64,000 bases of DNA from Mycolicibacterium sp. P9-64 (lineage in GTDB: Bacteria > Actinomycetota > Actinomycetes > Mycobacteriales > Mycobacteriaceae): the NCBI RefSeq assembly GCF_008329605.1, contig NZ_NPKO01000014.1, positions 62,001 to 126,000 of the forward strand. Reading direction: 5' to 3'. The notes under the pieces are model-generated. The model was not told the origin of the DNA and did not search any database. It saw only the letters and a list, made by a program, of their open reading frames with translations. Positions 26,635 to 35,078 of the stretch are shown in pieces (position 1 is the stretch's first letter; every line of letters starts with the position of its first letter). The position numbers and the translations under genes were made by a program.

Positions 26635-27477
26635 GTGAATGGCAAGGAATCGCCGCTGTTCTGCGGCACCGAGTTGGCCGAGCGCATCGAGCGGGCCGAG
26701 GCATCGATGATCGGTGCGGGAGCCGAGGCCGCTCGGCAGCGTGTCACCGATCAGACGCAGTTCGTGATCCCGATCGCGGGCGGCCTGGCGTGCTTCGCGG
26801 GCGACGGTTCACCGCTGAACAAGGTCGTCGGCCTCGGGTTCGGCGGAGTTCCCGACCAGGCGGCGCTCGACGAGATCGAGATCGCCTACTCCGCCCGCGG
26901 CACCGCCACGCAGATAGAGCTGACACACCTCGCCGACCCCGAAATCGCCACGACACTGGTGGATCGCGGCTACTCGCTCGTCGGGTTCGAGAACGTCCTC
27001 GGCCGCGCGTTGGACGTCGACACCGAACGCGTATCCCCGCCAGGGGTGACGATCCGCGAGAGTGACGACGACGAGTTCGACGCGTGGCTCGACGTGGTCG
27101 TCGACGGCTTCGCGCACCCGGACACCCAGGGCGTCGCCAGCCACGAGGACTTCCCCCGTGAGGCGATCGAGAGTGCGACCCGCGCCATGGCGGCGGCGGG
27201 CACGACGCGTTATGTCGCGCTGCGCGAAGGAGAGATCGCGGGCTCGGCGAGCGTTCGGCTGACTGACGACGTCGCGTTGTTCACCGGCGCCGCCACTGCT
27301 CCGGCCCACCGACGGCACGGAGTCCAGACGGCATTGCTCTCGACGCGGTTGGCCGACGCCGCCGACGCGGGATGCACCATCGCGGTGGTCACCACTGCCC
27401 CAGGTTCCAAGTCCCAGCAGAACGTGCAGGGCAGCGGTTTTCACCTGCTGTACACGCGCGCCGTGCTGGTGAAGTAG
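26635..27477 (+). CDS. GNAT-family N-acetyltransferase
   Basis: 280 residues from a GTG at 26635 with GGAG in front, 14 bp after the ABC exporter and probably co-transcribed. The C-terminal half carries the acetyl-CoA-binding pattern GAATAPAHRRHGVQTALL (the Q/RxxGxG/A-like loop), then AGCTIAVVTTAPGSKSQQNVQ and a terminal GFHLLYTRAVLVK. The N-terminal half (TELAERIERAEASMIGAG) looks like a degenerate second GNAT domain. Substrate unknown. Confidence 0.82.
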   Translation: MNGKESPLFCGTELAERIERAEASMIGAGAEAARQRVTDQTQFVIPIAGGLACFAGDGSPLNKVVGLGFGGVPDQAALDEIEIAYSARGTATQIELTHLADPEIATTLVDRGYSLVGFENVLGRALDVDTERVSPPGVTIRESDDDEFDAWLDVVVDGFAHPDTQGVASHEDFPREAIESATRAMAAAGTTRYVALREGEIAGSASVRLTDDVALFTGAATAPAHRRHGVQTALLSTRLADAADAGCTIAVVTTAPGSKSQQNVQGSGFHLLYTRAVLVK

Positions 27478-27498
27478 TGGCTTGAGGCCACAACGGAA

Positions 27499-27520
27499 CT
27501 GGGGTAGTCGACTACCCCAG
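27499..27520. promoter_or_regulatory. 22-bp perfect palindrome, operator copy 1
   Basis: The 18-bp core GGGGTAGTCGACTACCCC (27501-27518) is flanked by CT and AG, making 22 bases identical on both strands. It lies 20 bp upstream of a TAGGTT hexamer (27541-27546, TANNNT type). The palindrome centre is about 43 bp upstream of the inferred transcription start, where LuxR-type activators often bind. Two more copies lie at 31874-31926. Confidence 0.8.
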
Positions 27521-27540
27521 CCGGTCCTCCGCAGCGGACT

Positions 27541-27546
27541 TAGGTT
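27541..27546 (+). promoter_or_regulatory. -10-like hexamer TAGGTT of the first glycine-rich gene
   Basis: TAGGTT fits the mycobacterial TANNNT -10 and lies 32 bp before the ATG. The same CTTAGGTT stands at the same distance from the palindrome at 31947-31952. The -35 would overlap the right edge of the palindrome and is not recognisable, as expected for an activator-dependent promoter. Confidence 0.5.
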
Positions 27547-27572
27547 CCTCCCACGACATGGGGGGTACCGAC

Positions 27573-28874
27573 ATGACCAAGCACTTGAGCCTCACCGCAG
27601 CTGCTGCGGTGAGCGCTGCCATCTCGGCGGGGCTGTTCACCGGAACTGGGGCACCATCTGCCAACGCTGCTCCCCCGTGCACCGCCCCGGTCGTCTGCCC
27701 CTTGATCGGGGTGGGCGCGACCGTCCTGGACATCGGCGCAGGCGCGAGTAGTGCGTTCACCGGGTTGGTGGGCGCCGCGAGCGGCGGCGCCCTCTTCGGG
27801 TTGATCGGTCCCGGTGGCTTCCTGATCGGCGACGGCCTCGATGGCGGTCCCGGTCAGGACGGTGGCCCTGGCGGCTTGCTGTTCGGCAACGGAGGAAGGG
27901 GCGGCGACGGTGTTGCCGGGCAGCCAGGAGGAAACGGCGGCCGCGGTGGGCTCGTCTTCGGCAATGGCGGAGCGGGCGGTGCTGGCGGCGCAGGCGCGAC
28001 GGGTGGCAACGGCGGCAACGCCGGGCTGATCGGCAATGGTGGCCCCGGCGGGACCGGCGGCATCGGCGCGACCGGGCTCTCCGGCGTCAACCCGACCCCG
28101 AACGGCACGACCGCGTCCGCAGGGGCTGACGGGACCGACGGCACCGTCAGCGTCCTGCCCACCGACGGCCAGCCCGGCTCCCCCGGCGGGCCGGGTACCG
28201 CAGGAGGCAAGGGCGGCGACGGCGGACAGACCATCGTCGCGACCACGGGTCAGGTCGGAGCCACCGGCGGAGCAGGAGGCGCTGGAGGCGCAGGCGCACC
28301 CGGTGGCGACGGCGGCACCGGCGGACTCAACGCCGGCACCTTCGACGGAGACATCACCGGCGGTACGGGCGGCGCGGGCGGCACTGGCGGAACGGGAGCC
28401 ACTGGCGGGACAGGCGGCACGGGAGGTCAGGGCTTCAGCGGCCCTGGCCTCGGCACCGGTGGCGACGGCGGCAAGGGCGGCGCTGGCGGTCAAGGTGCCA
28501 CCGGCGGCACCGGTGGTCCAGGCGCCCCTGGCGGAAATGGCGGTCAGGGCGGCGCGATCTTCGGCAGCGGTGGCGACGGCGGAACCGGCGGCACCGGCGG
28601 CACGGGTGGTACCGGCGCAACCGGCGGCAACGGTGGTACGGGCGGCAACCATGGCAAGGGCTCGACGCTCTCTGGCATCGACCCGGTCGCTGGTTCCCCA
28701 GGCGAGGGCGGTGACGGAGGTGCAGGCGGCGCGGGCGGCAATGGCGGCACGGGCGGCCCCGGCGGAGCGGGCGGCGGCGGCGCAACCGGCTCAGGCGCAA
28801 CGGGTTCCGGCGGCAGCACGGGCAGTACCGGCAATACCGGGAGTGCGGGCAGCCCCGGCGCCAACGGCACCTGA
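27573..28874 (+). CDS. Exported PGRS-like glycine-rich protein 1 (no PE domain)
   Basis: 433 residues from the ATG at 27573, which has GGGGGG eight bases upstream; an in-frame ATG at 27558 is less well placed. A Sec-type signal peptide (LTAAAAVSAAISAGLFTG, then SANA-APP) is followed by a short segment with two cysteines (PPCTAPVVCP) and then by PGRS-type repeats: GGFLIGDGLDGGPGQDGG, GGLLFGNGGRGGDG and hundreds of GGx triplets. The repeat is a PGRS domain, but the usual N-terminal PE helical pair is missing and replaced by the signal peptide. The gene is monocistronic, with the palindrome in its promoter. Confidence 0.8.
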   Translation: MTKHLSLTAAAAVSAAISAGLFTGTGAPSANAAPPCTAPVVCPLIGVGATVLDIGAGASSAFTGLVGAASGGALFGLIGPGGFLIGDGLDGGPGQDGGPGGLLFGNGGRGGDGVAGQPGGNGGRGGLVFGNGGAGGAGGAGATGGNGGNAGLIGNGGPGGTGGIGATGLSGVNPTPNGTTASAGADGTDGTVSVLPTDGQPGSPGGPGTAGGKGGDGGQTIVATTGQVGATGGAGGAGGAGAPGGDGGTGGLNAGTFDGDITGGTGGAGGTGGTGATGGTGGTGGQGFSGPGLGTGGDGGKGGAGGQGATGGTGGPGAPGGNGGQGGAIFGSGGDGGTGGTGGTGGTGATGGNGGTGGNHGKGSTLSGIDPVAGSPGEGGDGGAGGAGGNGGTGGPGGAGGGGATGSGATGSGGSTGSTGNTGSAGSPGANGT

Positions 28875-28900
28875 GACCTCTCCGCGAGCAATCCCCTCCG

Positions 28901-28958
28901 CGAGCGCGCGTGTCTGCGGGCGACACGCCGACCGCTGGGGCTACTTTGCGCGCGCTCG
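28901..28958. terminator. Nested hairpin between convergent glycine-rich and LAL genes
   Basis: Outer arms CGAGCGCGCG (28901-28910) and CGCGCGCTCG (28949-28958) are perfect. An inner stem GCGTGTC (28908-28914) with GACACGC (28922-28928) is also perfect and overlaps the outer arm, so the two folds compete. The location between converging stops suggests a bidirectional terminator. Confidence 0.6.
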
Positions 28959-28964
28959 GCGAGC

Positions 28965-31571
28965 TCAGAGTCCCCGCAGAATCGAGATCAGCTGCTCGCG
29001 GCTGTTGGCGCCGACCCGTTGCGAGGCGCGGAACAGGTGGCCTTCGACGGAGCGCGTCGACATGGTGAGCCGCTCCGCGACCTCCTTGTTGGAGAGCCCT
29101 CGTGCGGCAAGCGAAATGATCTCGCTCTGTCGAGCGGTAAACGGCTGAGGCGTCGTCGCGGCCCGCAAAGCAGGAGTCTGAGCCCCGTGGCATTCGGCGG
29201 CGAGCCGCTCGACGGTGGCGGACGCGGTCAATGCAGCGCCGCGCAATCCGGCACGTTGATGAGCGACGACGGCTTGCGCTGCGGCGTCGGCGGCGGCGAC
29301 GAGATCACCGAATGCCTCGTAGCGGTGGGATGCCTCGACCAGCGCATCCCCATTTCCCGCGGCGAGTGCTGCGGCATGCGCTGCGGCAGCGCAGACGCGG
29401 GGGCCTTGCACGCGGTCGGCCAGCTCGGCCAACCGAGTGCCCGTGGTGTGGTCGCCGAACTGCGTCGCCGTCTGCAGAAGCAGGACCTCCCAGGCAGCAC
29501 GGCCACGCTCGGCTTCGTTCGCGGCCACGCCCCGCAGGAGCGAGATGGACTGTGAGGTAGCGCCTTCCGCGGCGCACGCCCATGCCTCGGCGATGACCCG
29601 CTCGATGTCCCACGCGCCGACCTCGACGTCTCCGGGAGATCGTTCGATCGCCGCGAGCTCCCGCCGTGCATCGTCTGCCCTGCCCGCCATACCGGCCACG
29701 GCCGCCAACCACGAGCGCGCAAACGCCTTCATCATCGGTCCGCCGCCGTCGTTCTCGAGGTGCGCGATCGCCTCCTGCAGAGACCGCTGCGCCGCAGGGA
29801 GATCACCTCTGCTCATCGCCGACAAACCGGCGAAGAGGCTGTGCCACCCCTGCTGGAACGGGACGTCGATCGTGTCGCGGCCGATGCGCGCGATCATCGC
29901 GTCCAACGACACATACGCACCCGCGAGCCGGTAGGCGATGACCTGCACCGCGGCCAGCGGTAGGCGCAGATGTGAGGCCTCGGCCGACCCCTCGGCAAGT
30001 TGGTAACCGGCCTCGACCGCAGATTCGATCTCGTCGATGCGGCCGAGATCGCCAAGCCCGCTGACCAAGACCCATATCGACAGCATCTGCACGATGTCGT
30101 TGGTCGGCGTGCTGGCGAGGATGGTGCTGGCGCGATCGACGGCGCTGGAGCGGCCGCGCACCAGGTCGATGATGGCGCGCAGGGCCCCGGCGATCGCTCG
30201 TGCCGCATCGTCGTCGGCGGGTACGGCCTCGTCGAGTTCCGTCTCGGCGCTGGCGGCGTCACCCAGGCTGAGGGCGAAGTTCATCGCGCGTAGGACGGCG
30301 ATCTGAGCGCGGGTCGGACCACTCGTCTCGCCTGCGAGCTCGGCGAGGATGGCCTCCGCGTCGGTGCCACGCTCCTGCCACGTGACCGCCATCGCCTGCA
30401 TGATCCTGGCAGGCTGCCCACCTCCCGCGGCGACGGCCCGCTGCGCAAGCACTTCGGCGAGCTTGAGGTCACCGAGCTGCATCGCCGCCGACGTGGCGGA
30501 GAGGACGAGTTCCGGATCGGGTGCGAGGTCGGACTCCATGGTGAGCACCGCTCGGCGCACCAGGTGTCTGGGATCGGTCGAGCCGACGCGCGCGAGCTCG
30601 GTGACGATGCGCCCGCGCCACCGCCGCATCTGCAGGGCTCCTCTGCGGCGCACCTCGCCGAGCAGCGGGTGAGCGAGGCGAACGGACGCGGGTCGCACGT
30701 GGGGGTCGACGCTGATCAGACCGAGTGACTCGGCCTCGGCCACCGCATCTGGATCGGTGATCGCCTCCAAGACTTGGGTTTCCATCGGCTCGGCCACCGC
30801 AAGGGCGTCGAGCACGTCGCGGACCGACCGCGGCACCTGAGCGATCCGCGCTTCGAGCAGATCCGCCAGTGTCGGCGAGAGTTCTGGCTCGCCATCCCAG
30901 AGCCACACGTCCGAGCGTTGCGTCATCCGTCCTGCGCTGACCTCGTTGTCGAGGAGGTGGCGTAGGTACAACGCATTGCCCTGCGTGTACTGCCAAAGCC
31001 GTTGGGCGCTATAGGAGTCGACTGTCCCGCCAACCACGTGTTCCACTAGCCCGGTGATCTCCGCCAGCGATAGTGGTTGCAGTTCAAGGCGTTCCAGATG
31101 CTGCTCCTTCCAGATCGCCGTGATGGCGTCCGGCGGCGCCTCTCCCGAGCGGATGGTCAGGACGACGGTGGCCAGGCGGCGGGTGACCAGTTGGTGAACC
31201 GTGAACGCCGACAGGTCATCCAGCAGATGCGCGTCGTCGACCCCGACGATCACCTCGCCAGGACGGGCGTCGCCGATGAGCCCGTCGATCACCTCACGCA
31301 CCCGCCGCAACGGATCGGGGCCGAAATCGCTGGCGACGTCGGCGAAGGCGCCGAGTGGGACACTGCGCGCCGATGCCGTGCCGACGATCCAATGACGGTG
31401 TGCGGTACGCGGACCGCAGCACGCTACGGCTTCGCGCGCCACCCGCGTCTTGCCGACGCCTGCGCAGCCGGAGAGCACGATCCCGCCAGCGCGGTCGGCG
31501 GTCGCTCGCGCTGCCTCGGCGATCACCGCAAGCTCTTCGGTCCGCCCGATGAGTGGCCACTGACGTGTCAC
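28965..31571 (-). CDS. LAL-type LuxR transcriptional regulator with AAA/STAND ATPase domain
   Basis: 868 residues from a GTG at 31571. An N-terminal ATPase follows VTRQWPLIGRTEEL, with Walker A GCAGVGKT (35-42) and Walker B VIVGVDDAH (107-114). A long central alpha-helical, TPR-like region (about 350-800) follows. The C-terminal LuxR HTH is TARQSEIISLAARGLSNKEV with SVEGHLFRASQRVGANSREQ (about 808-868). Such proteins activate promoters from palindromic sites when ATP and an inducer are bound. It lies between the glycine-rich genes, and the palindromes lie in their promoters and in front of its own operon, so it is the best candidate to bind them. Upstream open frame to 31787 is not used. Confidence 0.88.
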   Translation of the reverse strand: MTRQWPLIGRTEELAVIAEAARATADRAGGIVLSGCAGVGKTRVAREAVACCGPRTAHRHWIVGTASARSVPLGAFADVASDFGPDPLRRVREVIDGLIGDARPGEVIVGVDDAHLLDDLSAFTVHQLVTRRLATVVLTIRSGEAPPDAITAIWKEQHLERLELQPLSLAEITGLVEHVVGGTVDSYSAQRLWQYTQGNALYLRHLLDNEVSAGRMTQRSDVWLWDGEPELSPTLADLLEARIAQVPRSVRDVLDALAVAEPMETQVLEAITDPDAVAEAESLGLISVDPHVRPASVRLAHPLLGEVRRRGALQMRRWRGRIVTELARVGSTDPRHLVRRAVLTMESDLAPDPELVLSATSAAMQLGDLKLAEVLAQRAVAAGGGQPARIMQAMAVTWQERGTDAEAILAELAGETSGPTRAQIAVLRAMNFALSLGDAASAETELDEAVPADDDAARAIAGALRAIIDLVRGRSSAVDRASTILASTPTNDIVQMLSIWVLVSGLGDLGRIDEIESAVEAGYQLAEGSAEASHLRLPLAAVQVIAYRLAGAYVSLDAMIARIGRDTIDVPFQQGWHSLFAGLSAMSRGDLPAAQRSLQEAIAHLENDGGGPMMKAFARSWLAAVAGMAGRADDARRELAAIERSPGDVEVGAWDIERVIAEAWACAAEGATSQSISLLRGVAANEAERGRAAWEVLLLQTATQFGDHTTGTRLAELADRVQGPRVCAAAAHAAALAAGNGDALVEASHRYEAFGDLVAAADAAAQAVVAHQRAGLRGAALTASATVERLAAECHGAQTPALRAATTPQPFTARQSEIISLAARGLSNKEVAERLTMSTRSVEGHLFRASQRVGANSREQLISILRGL

Positions 31572-31638
31572 CGGACGAATTCTAATCCGCACAGGCGTTC
31601 CACAGCGGGTGACGAGCAAACCCGCAGATTCGCGTGGG

Positions 31639-31839
31639 CTATTCGGTGGTGAGCTCGTCCGATGCGGCCGCGAGCTTGGCCTCGGCAAGTCGCATGAACG
31701 TCGGCAGCGCATCCTTGTCCACACCGATGCGCTCGGCGATCGCCTCGTCGGCAAAACCCGCATCGCGCAACCGGATCGCGGCCGCATACGGCAGCGGCAG
31801 CAGCTCCAGCGATTCGGTGCGGCGGGCTTCGGTGGCCAT
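31639..31839 (-). CDS. 66-residue HTH-like small protein
   Basis: The protein contains LPLPYAAAIRLRDAGFADEA and then IAERIGVDKDALPTFMRLAE. The helix-turn-helix pattern resembles region 4 of sigma factors or a short regulator, and I recall similar small proteins in actinobacteria. It is 67 bp upstream of the LAL gene on the same strand and divergent from the second glycine-rich gene, with the two palindromes between. Likely first gene of the regulator operon; its role is unknown. Confidence 0.65.
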   Translation of the reverse strand: MATEARRTESLELLPLPYAAAIRLRDAGFADEAIAERIGVDKDALPTFMRLAEAKLAAASDELTTE

Positions 31840-31873
31840 GCCTCGACGATGGACGCTGCGCCAACGCCGGGCA

Positions 31874-31891
31874 GGGGTAGTCGACTACCCC
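31874..31891. promoter_or_regulatory. 18-bp palindrome, operator copy 2
   Basis: A perfect GGGGTAGTCGACTACCCC. It lies 34 bp upstream of the small HTH gene's start codon and 13 bp from copy 3, so it may serve the leftward regulator operon. Confidence 0.8.
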
Positions 31892-31904
31892 ATTTCCGGC
31901 GGAA

Positions 31905-31926
31905 CTGAGGTAGTCGACTACCCCAG
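31905..31926. promoter_or_regulatory. 22-bp palindrome, operator copy 3
   Basis: CTGAGGTAGTCGACTACC followed by CCAG, identical to copy 1 except A for G at the fourth base. The flank CGGAA before it and CGG after it also match copy 1. The TAGGTT hexamer follows after exactly 20 bases, as at copy 1. Confidence 0.8.
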
Positions 31927-31946
31927 TCGGCCCGCCACTGCCGCCT

Positions 31947-31952
31947 TAGGTT
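31947..31952 (+). promoter_or_regulatory. -10-like hexamer TAGGTT of the second glycine-rich gene
   Basis: Same CTTAGGTT octamer and same distance from the palindrome as at 27541. It lies 35 bp before the ATG at 31982. Confidence 0.5.
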
Positions 31953-31981
31953 GCTGGAGTCTTCGGCGAAAGGACCCTCCC

Positions 31982-33559
31982 ATGACCACGCATCGGTTTC
32001 TCGTATCGGCCGTCACGGCCGGTGCGTTCGCGGCGGCCGGTGCCGCTCTGATGCCTGCGCAGCCTGGTTCGCCCGCTCAGGCGCGAATCGTCAGCATGCC
32101 GGTCGTCCTCGTCGATCATTCCTGTGCCGCAACGGACATCGTGTGCGACCTGGCGTCCCATACGCCGGGCGCGGACGGCGTCGTCGTCCCCGCGGCGATC
32201 CGTCAGGTAGCGCCCACAGCACTCGCTGCTGCTCCCATCGACCCGATCCTGGCCCGGCTGTTGGGCGCACCGGCGCAGATCCTGGCCAACCCTCTCAACG
32301 TCATCGGCAGGGGCGGCTGGCTGATCGGGGATGCCGTCGAACCCGGCGCGAACGGCGGCCTTCTCATCGGCAATGGCGCAGGTGGCCGCACACCGGGCCA
32401 GAACGGGGGGTACGGCGGCCTGCTGGTCGGTGCAGGTGGCAACGGCGCCAACGGCGGGATCGGCCAGGACGGCGGCAACGGCGGGGCGGGCGGCCTGTTC
32501 ATCGGCAACGGCGGTCACGGCGGCAATGGCGGCGCCGCTGACCCGTTGACCGGTGTCGCCGGCAACGGCGGCAACGGCGGCGCCGCATCGCGCGGCACGG
32601 GAGGCGACGGCGGAAACGGCGGCGACGCCGGTTCGATCACCATCGTCAACGGCGAACGGGTTGACCTTTCCATCGGGGTGGCAGCCACAGGGGGCAACGG
32701 CGGCAACGGCGGCTACAGCTCGTGGGGTGACGGCGGCAACGGAGGCAACGGCGGCAGTGCCGCCACCACCGTCGGTGACGCCACCGCGGGAAGCGGTGGC
32801 CACGGCGGCGCGAGCCTCGGTGGCGACGGCAATGGCGGTGACGGCGGCAATGGCGGCGTCAGCGCAACCACCTCCGCTACCAACGCCACCGCGACCGGTG
32901 GCAGTGGGGGCAACGGCGGTTACGCGGGCAGTGACTTCGGCGACGGAGGCGACGGTGGCGACGGCAGTCACAGCGTCGCCAGCGGCGCGGGCAACGCGAT
33001 CGGCGGCAACGGCGGCAACGGCGGCGATGCCGGTTCGTTGTTCGGACAAGGGGGCGGCGGCGGCGACGCCAACGCTACGGCAGGCGATTTCGCGACCGGT
33101 GTGTTCGCCGACGGCAACGCGACTGGCGGCACGGGCGGCGACGGAGGCAACGCGCCGTATAGCGGCAACGGCGGCGCCGGTGGTGACGGCGGTACGGCCG
33201 CTGCGGGTGGCTTCGGCGGCGGCTTCACCAACACGGTCGCCACCGGCGGCGCTGGCGGAAGTGGCGGCAGCGGCGGCTTCGTTGCAGGCGACGGCGGCAA
33301 GGGCGGTGACGGTGGCAGCGCCAAAGATCCGCGAGCAGACGGGGTTTCGTCAGGCGGCCACGGCGGCGATGGCGGCAGCGCTGGCGTGCAGAATGCCGAT
33401 CACGGTGGCGACGGCGGTTCCGGTGGCAACGCCCAGAGTCCTGCCAGCGGCAACGCCAGCGGTGGCGACGGCGGCAATGGCGGCACCGGACCCGCTGGCA
33501 ATGGGGGCAGCGGCGGGACGGGCGGAACACCCGGTGGCCAAGACGGCGCCGATGGCTAA
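31982..33559 (+). CDS. Exported PGRS-like glycine-rich protein 2
   Basis: 525 residues from the ATG at 31982 behind AAAGGA. A signal peptide (FLVSAVTAGAFAAAGAAL) is followed by a folded-looking head: CAATDIVC cysteine pair, then PIDPILARLLGAPAQILANP and LNVIGRGGWLIGDAV. The GGx repeat region begins at GLLIGNGAGGRTPGQNGG and fills the rest. The head is almost identical to that of the next protein and unlike a PE domain. The second gene follows after 27 bp, so the two form an operon under operator copy 3. Confidence 0.82.
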   Translation: MTTHRFLVSAVTAGAFAAAGAALMPAQPGSPAQARIVSMPVVLVDHSCAATDIVCDLASHTPGADGVVVPAAIRQVAPTALAAAPIDPILARLLGAPAQILANPLNVIGRGGWLIGDAVEPGANGGLLIGNGAGGRTPGQNGGYGGLLVGAGGNGANGGIGQDGGNGGAGGLFIGNGGHGGNGGAADPLTGVAGNGGNGGAASRGTGGDGGNGGDAGSITIVNGERVDLSIGVAATGGNGGNGGYSSWGDGGNGGNGGSAATTVGDATAGSGGHGGASLGGDGNGGDGGNGGVSATTSATNATATGGSGGNGGYAGSDFGDGGDGGDGSHSVASGAGNAIGGNGGNGGDAGSLFGQGGGGGDANATAGDFATGVFADGNATGGTGGDGGNAPYSGNGGAGGDGGTAAAGGFGGGFTNTVATGGAGGSGGSGGFVAGDGGKGGDGGSAKDPRADGVSSGGHGGDGGSAGVQNADHGGDGGSGGNAQSPASGNASGGDGGNGGTGPAGNGGSGGTGGTPGGQDGADG

Positions 33560-33586
33560 CGCACTACCAGGCTTCGGGAGGACGTC

Positions 33587-35074
33587 ATGGGCAAGCACGT
33601 GAAGCAGTCAAGAGGGCAGAGGCGGATCGTTGCCTCGGCAGTGGCCGTCGGCGCACTGGCCGCTGCGGGGGCAGGGACGGCGTTGGTGGGTGATCCGATC
33701 GCCACACCGGTTGTCCTGGTTGATCATTCGGTACCGATACCCGCTTCGTGCGCCGTGACGGACGTCGTCTGCGCTCTGTCCACAGGGCGCGCTGCGGACA
33801 CCGTGTTTGCCCCTGCACTGGTCGCTCCGGCCAGGCCCGTGGCACCGGTCGCCGGTCCCATCGACCCCATCCTGGCCCGCCTGCTCGGCGCACCGGCGCA
33901 GATCCTGGCCAACCCGCTCAACGTCATTGGGCCCGGCGGCTGGCTCATCGGCGATGCCATCACACCTGGTGCGAACGGTGGACTGCTCATCGGCAACGGT
34001 GCCGGAGGCCGCACACCAGGTCAGAGCGGCGGGCTCGGTGGACTGCTGATCGGCAACGGCGGCAATGGATCCAACGGCGGGATCGGCCAAGACGGTGGCA
34101 ACGGCGGCGCTGGCGGCCTGTTCATCGGCAACGGCGGTAGGGGTGGCAACGGCGGTGCAGCGGATCCGCTAACGGGCATCGCGGGCAACGGCGGCCATGG
34201 CGGGAGCGCCTACAACGGCACTGGCGGGGCCGGCGGTAACGGCGGCGACGCCGGGTCGGCACCCGTCGTGGATGGCGACCTGCACTACTCACCCATCGGG
34301 GTGACCGCGATTGGCGGTAACGGCGGGAACGGTGGCAGCAGCACGCGTGGCGATGGCGGCGCCGGGGGCGACGGCGGCAGCGCCCTCACCTCTCATGGCG
34401 ACGCCACCGCAGGCAGCGGCGGCGATGGCGGCAACGGCGGACCCAACGCCACCGGCGGAATGGGAGGTGACGGCGGCTTCATCGCAGGCACCTACAACCC
34501 CGACGGCGCCACGGCCACGGGCGGCAGCGGCGGTAATGGGGGCAACGGCGGCACGGGAGGCAACGGCGGGGACGGCACCAGGGGAACCTTCAGCCTCGAC
34601 GGCAGCGCGTTCGGCGGTAACGGCGGCAACGGCGGCAACGGCAGTTCCGGGAAGGGCGGTGACGGCGGCAATGCTTCCGACAACGGCGCGGGCCTGCCAG
34701 GAGTCTTCGCTGGCGACGACGCCGTTGGCGGCAAGGGCGGTAACGGCGGGAAGGGCGGCAACGCAGGCGGATCCGGCAGCAAGGGCGGCGACGGCGGCGA
34801 CGGCAACGATGCCTCGTCCGGTTACTACACCAACGGTCTGCCCAACTCCGTTGCCACCGGTGGCGCGGGCGGCAATGGTGGCAGCGGTGGTGGCTTCGCA
34901 GGAAACGGCGGCAAGGGGGGCGACGGCGGTGACGCCACCAACCTCAACAACACGGCGCATGGCGGTGACGGCGGGACCGGTGGCTCCGGCTCGCCAGGCG
35001 GCTCGGGCGGTTCTGGTGGCACCGGCACCGGCGCCGCGGGTGGGACCAACGGCGCCAATGGCACCAACGGGTAG
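33587..35074 (+). CDS. Exported PGRS-like glycine-rich protein 3
   Basis: 495 residues. The N-terminus MGKHVKQSRGQRRIVASAVA leads a hydrophobic signal (VGALAAAGAGTALV). The head repeats the pattern of protein 2: VVLVDHS, cysteines CAVTDVVC, PIDPILARLLGAPAQILANP, GGWLIGDA. GGx repeats with frequent GGNGGNGG and GGDGG units follow to the C-terminus. There is no palindrome in front, so it depends on the upstream promoter. The stop is four bases from the convergent mfpA stop, without room for a terminator. Proteins 2 and 3 look like a tandem duplication. Confidence 0.82.
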   Translation: MGKHVKQSRGQRRIVASAVAVGALAAAGAGTALVGDPIATPVVLVDHSVPIPASCAVTDVVCALSTGRAADTVFAPALVAPARPVAPVAGPIDPILARLLGAPAQILANPLNVIGPGGWLIGDAITPGANGGLLIGNGAGGRTPGQSGGLGGLLIGNGGNGSNGGIGQDGGNGGAGGLFIGNGGRGGNGGAADPLTGIAGNGGHGGSAYNGTGGAGGNGGDAGSAPVVDGDLHYSPIGVTAIGGNGGNGGSSTRGDGGAGGDGGSALTSHGDATAGSGGDGGNGGPNATGGMGGDGGFIAGTYNPDGATATGGSGGNGGNGGTGGNGGDGTRGTFSLDGSAFGGNGGNGGNGSSGKGGDGGNASDNGAGLPGVFAGDDAVGGKGGNGGKGGNAGGSGSKGGDGGDGNDASSGYYTNGLPNSVATGGAGGNGGSGGGFAGNGGKGGDGGDATNLNNTAHGGDGGTGGSGSPGGSGGSGGTGTGAAGGTNGANGTNG

Positions 35075-35078
35075 CCCG

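Noticed and set aside
27540..28652. Long antisense frames opposite the glycine-rich genes (also 31946-33049 and 34289-35239)
   Set aside because: They are mirror translations of GGC-rich repeats, with biased Ala/Val composition and no domains; the sense frames have signal peptides, promoters and ribosome-binding sites.
27850..35070. CRISPR-like or tandem DNA repeats in the glycine-rich region
   Set aside because: The periodicity is in codon triplets (GGx) without conserved spacers or fixed repeat units; it is coding repeat.
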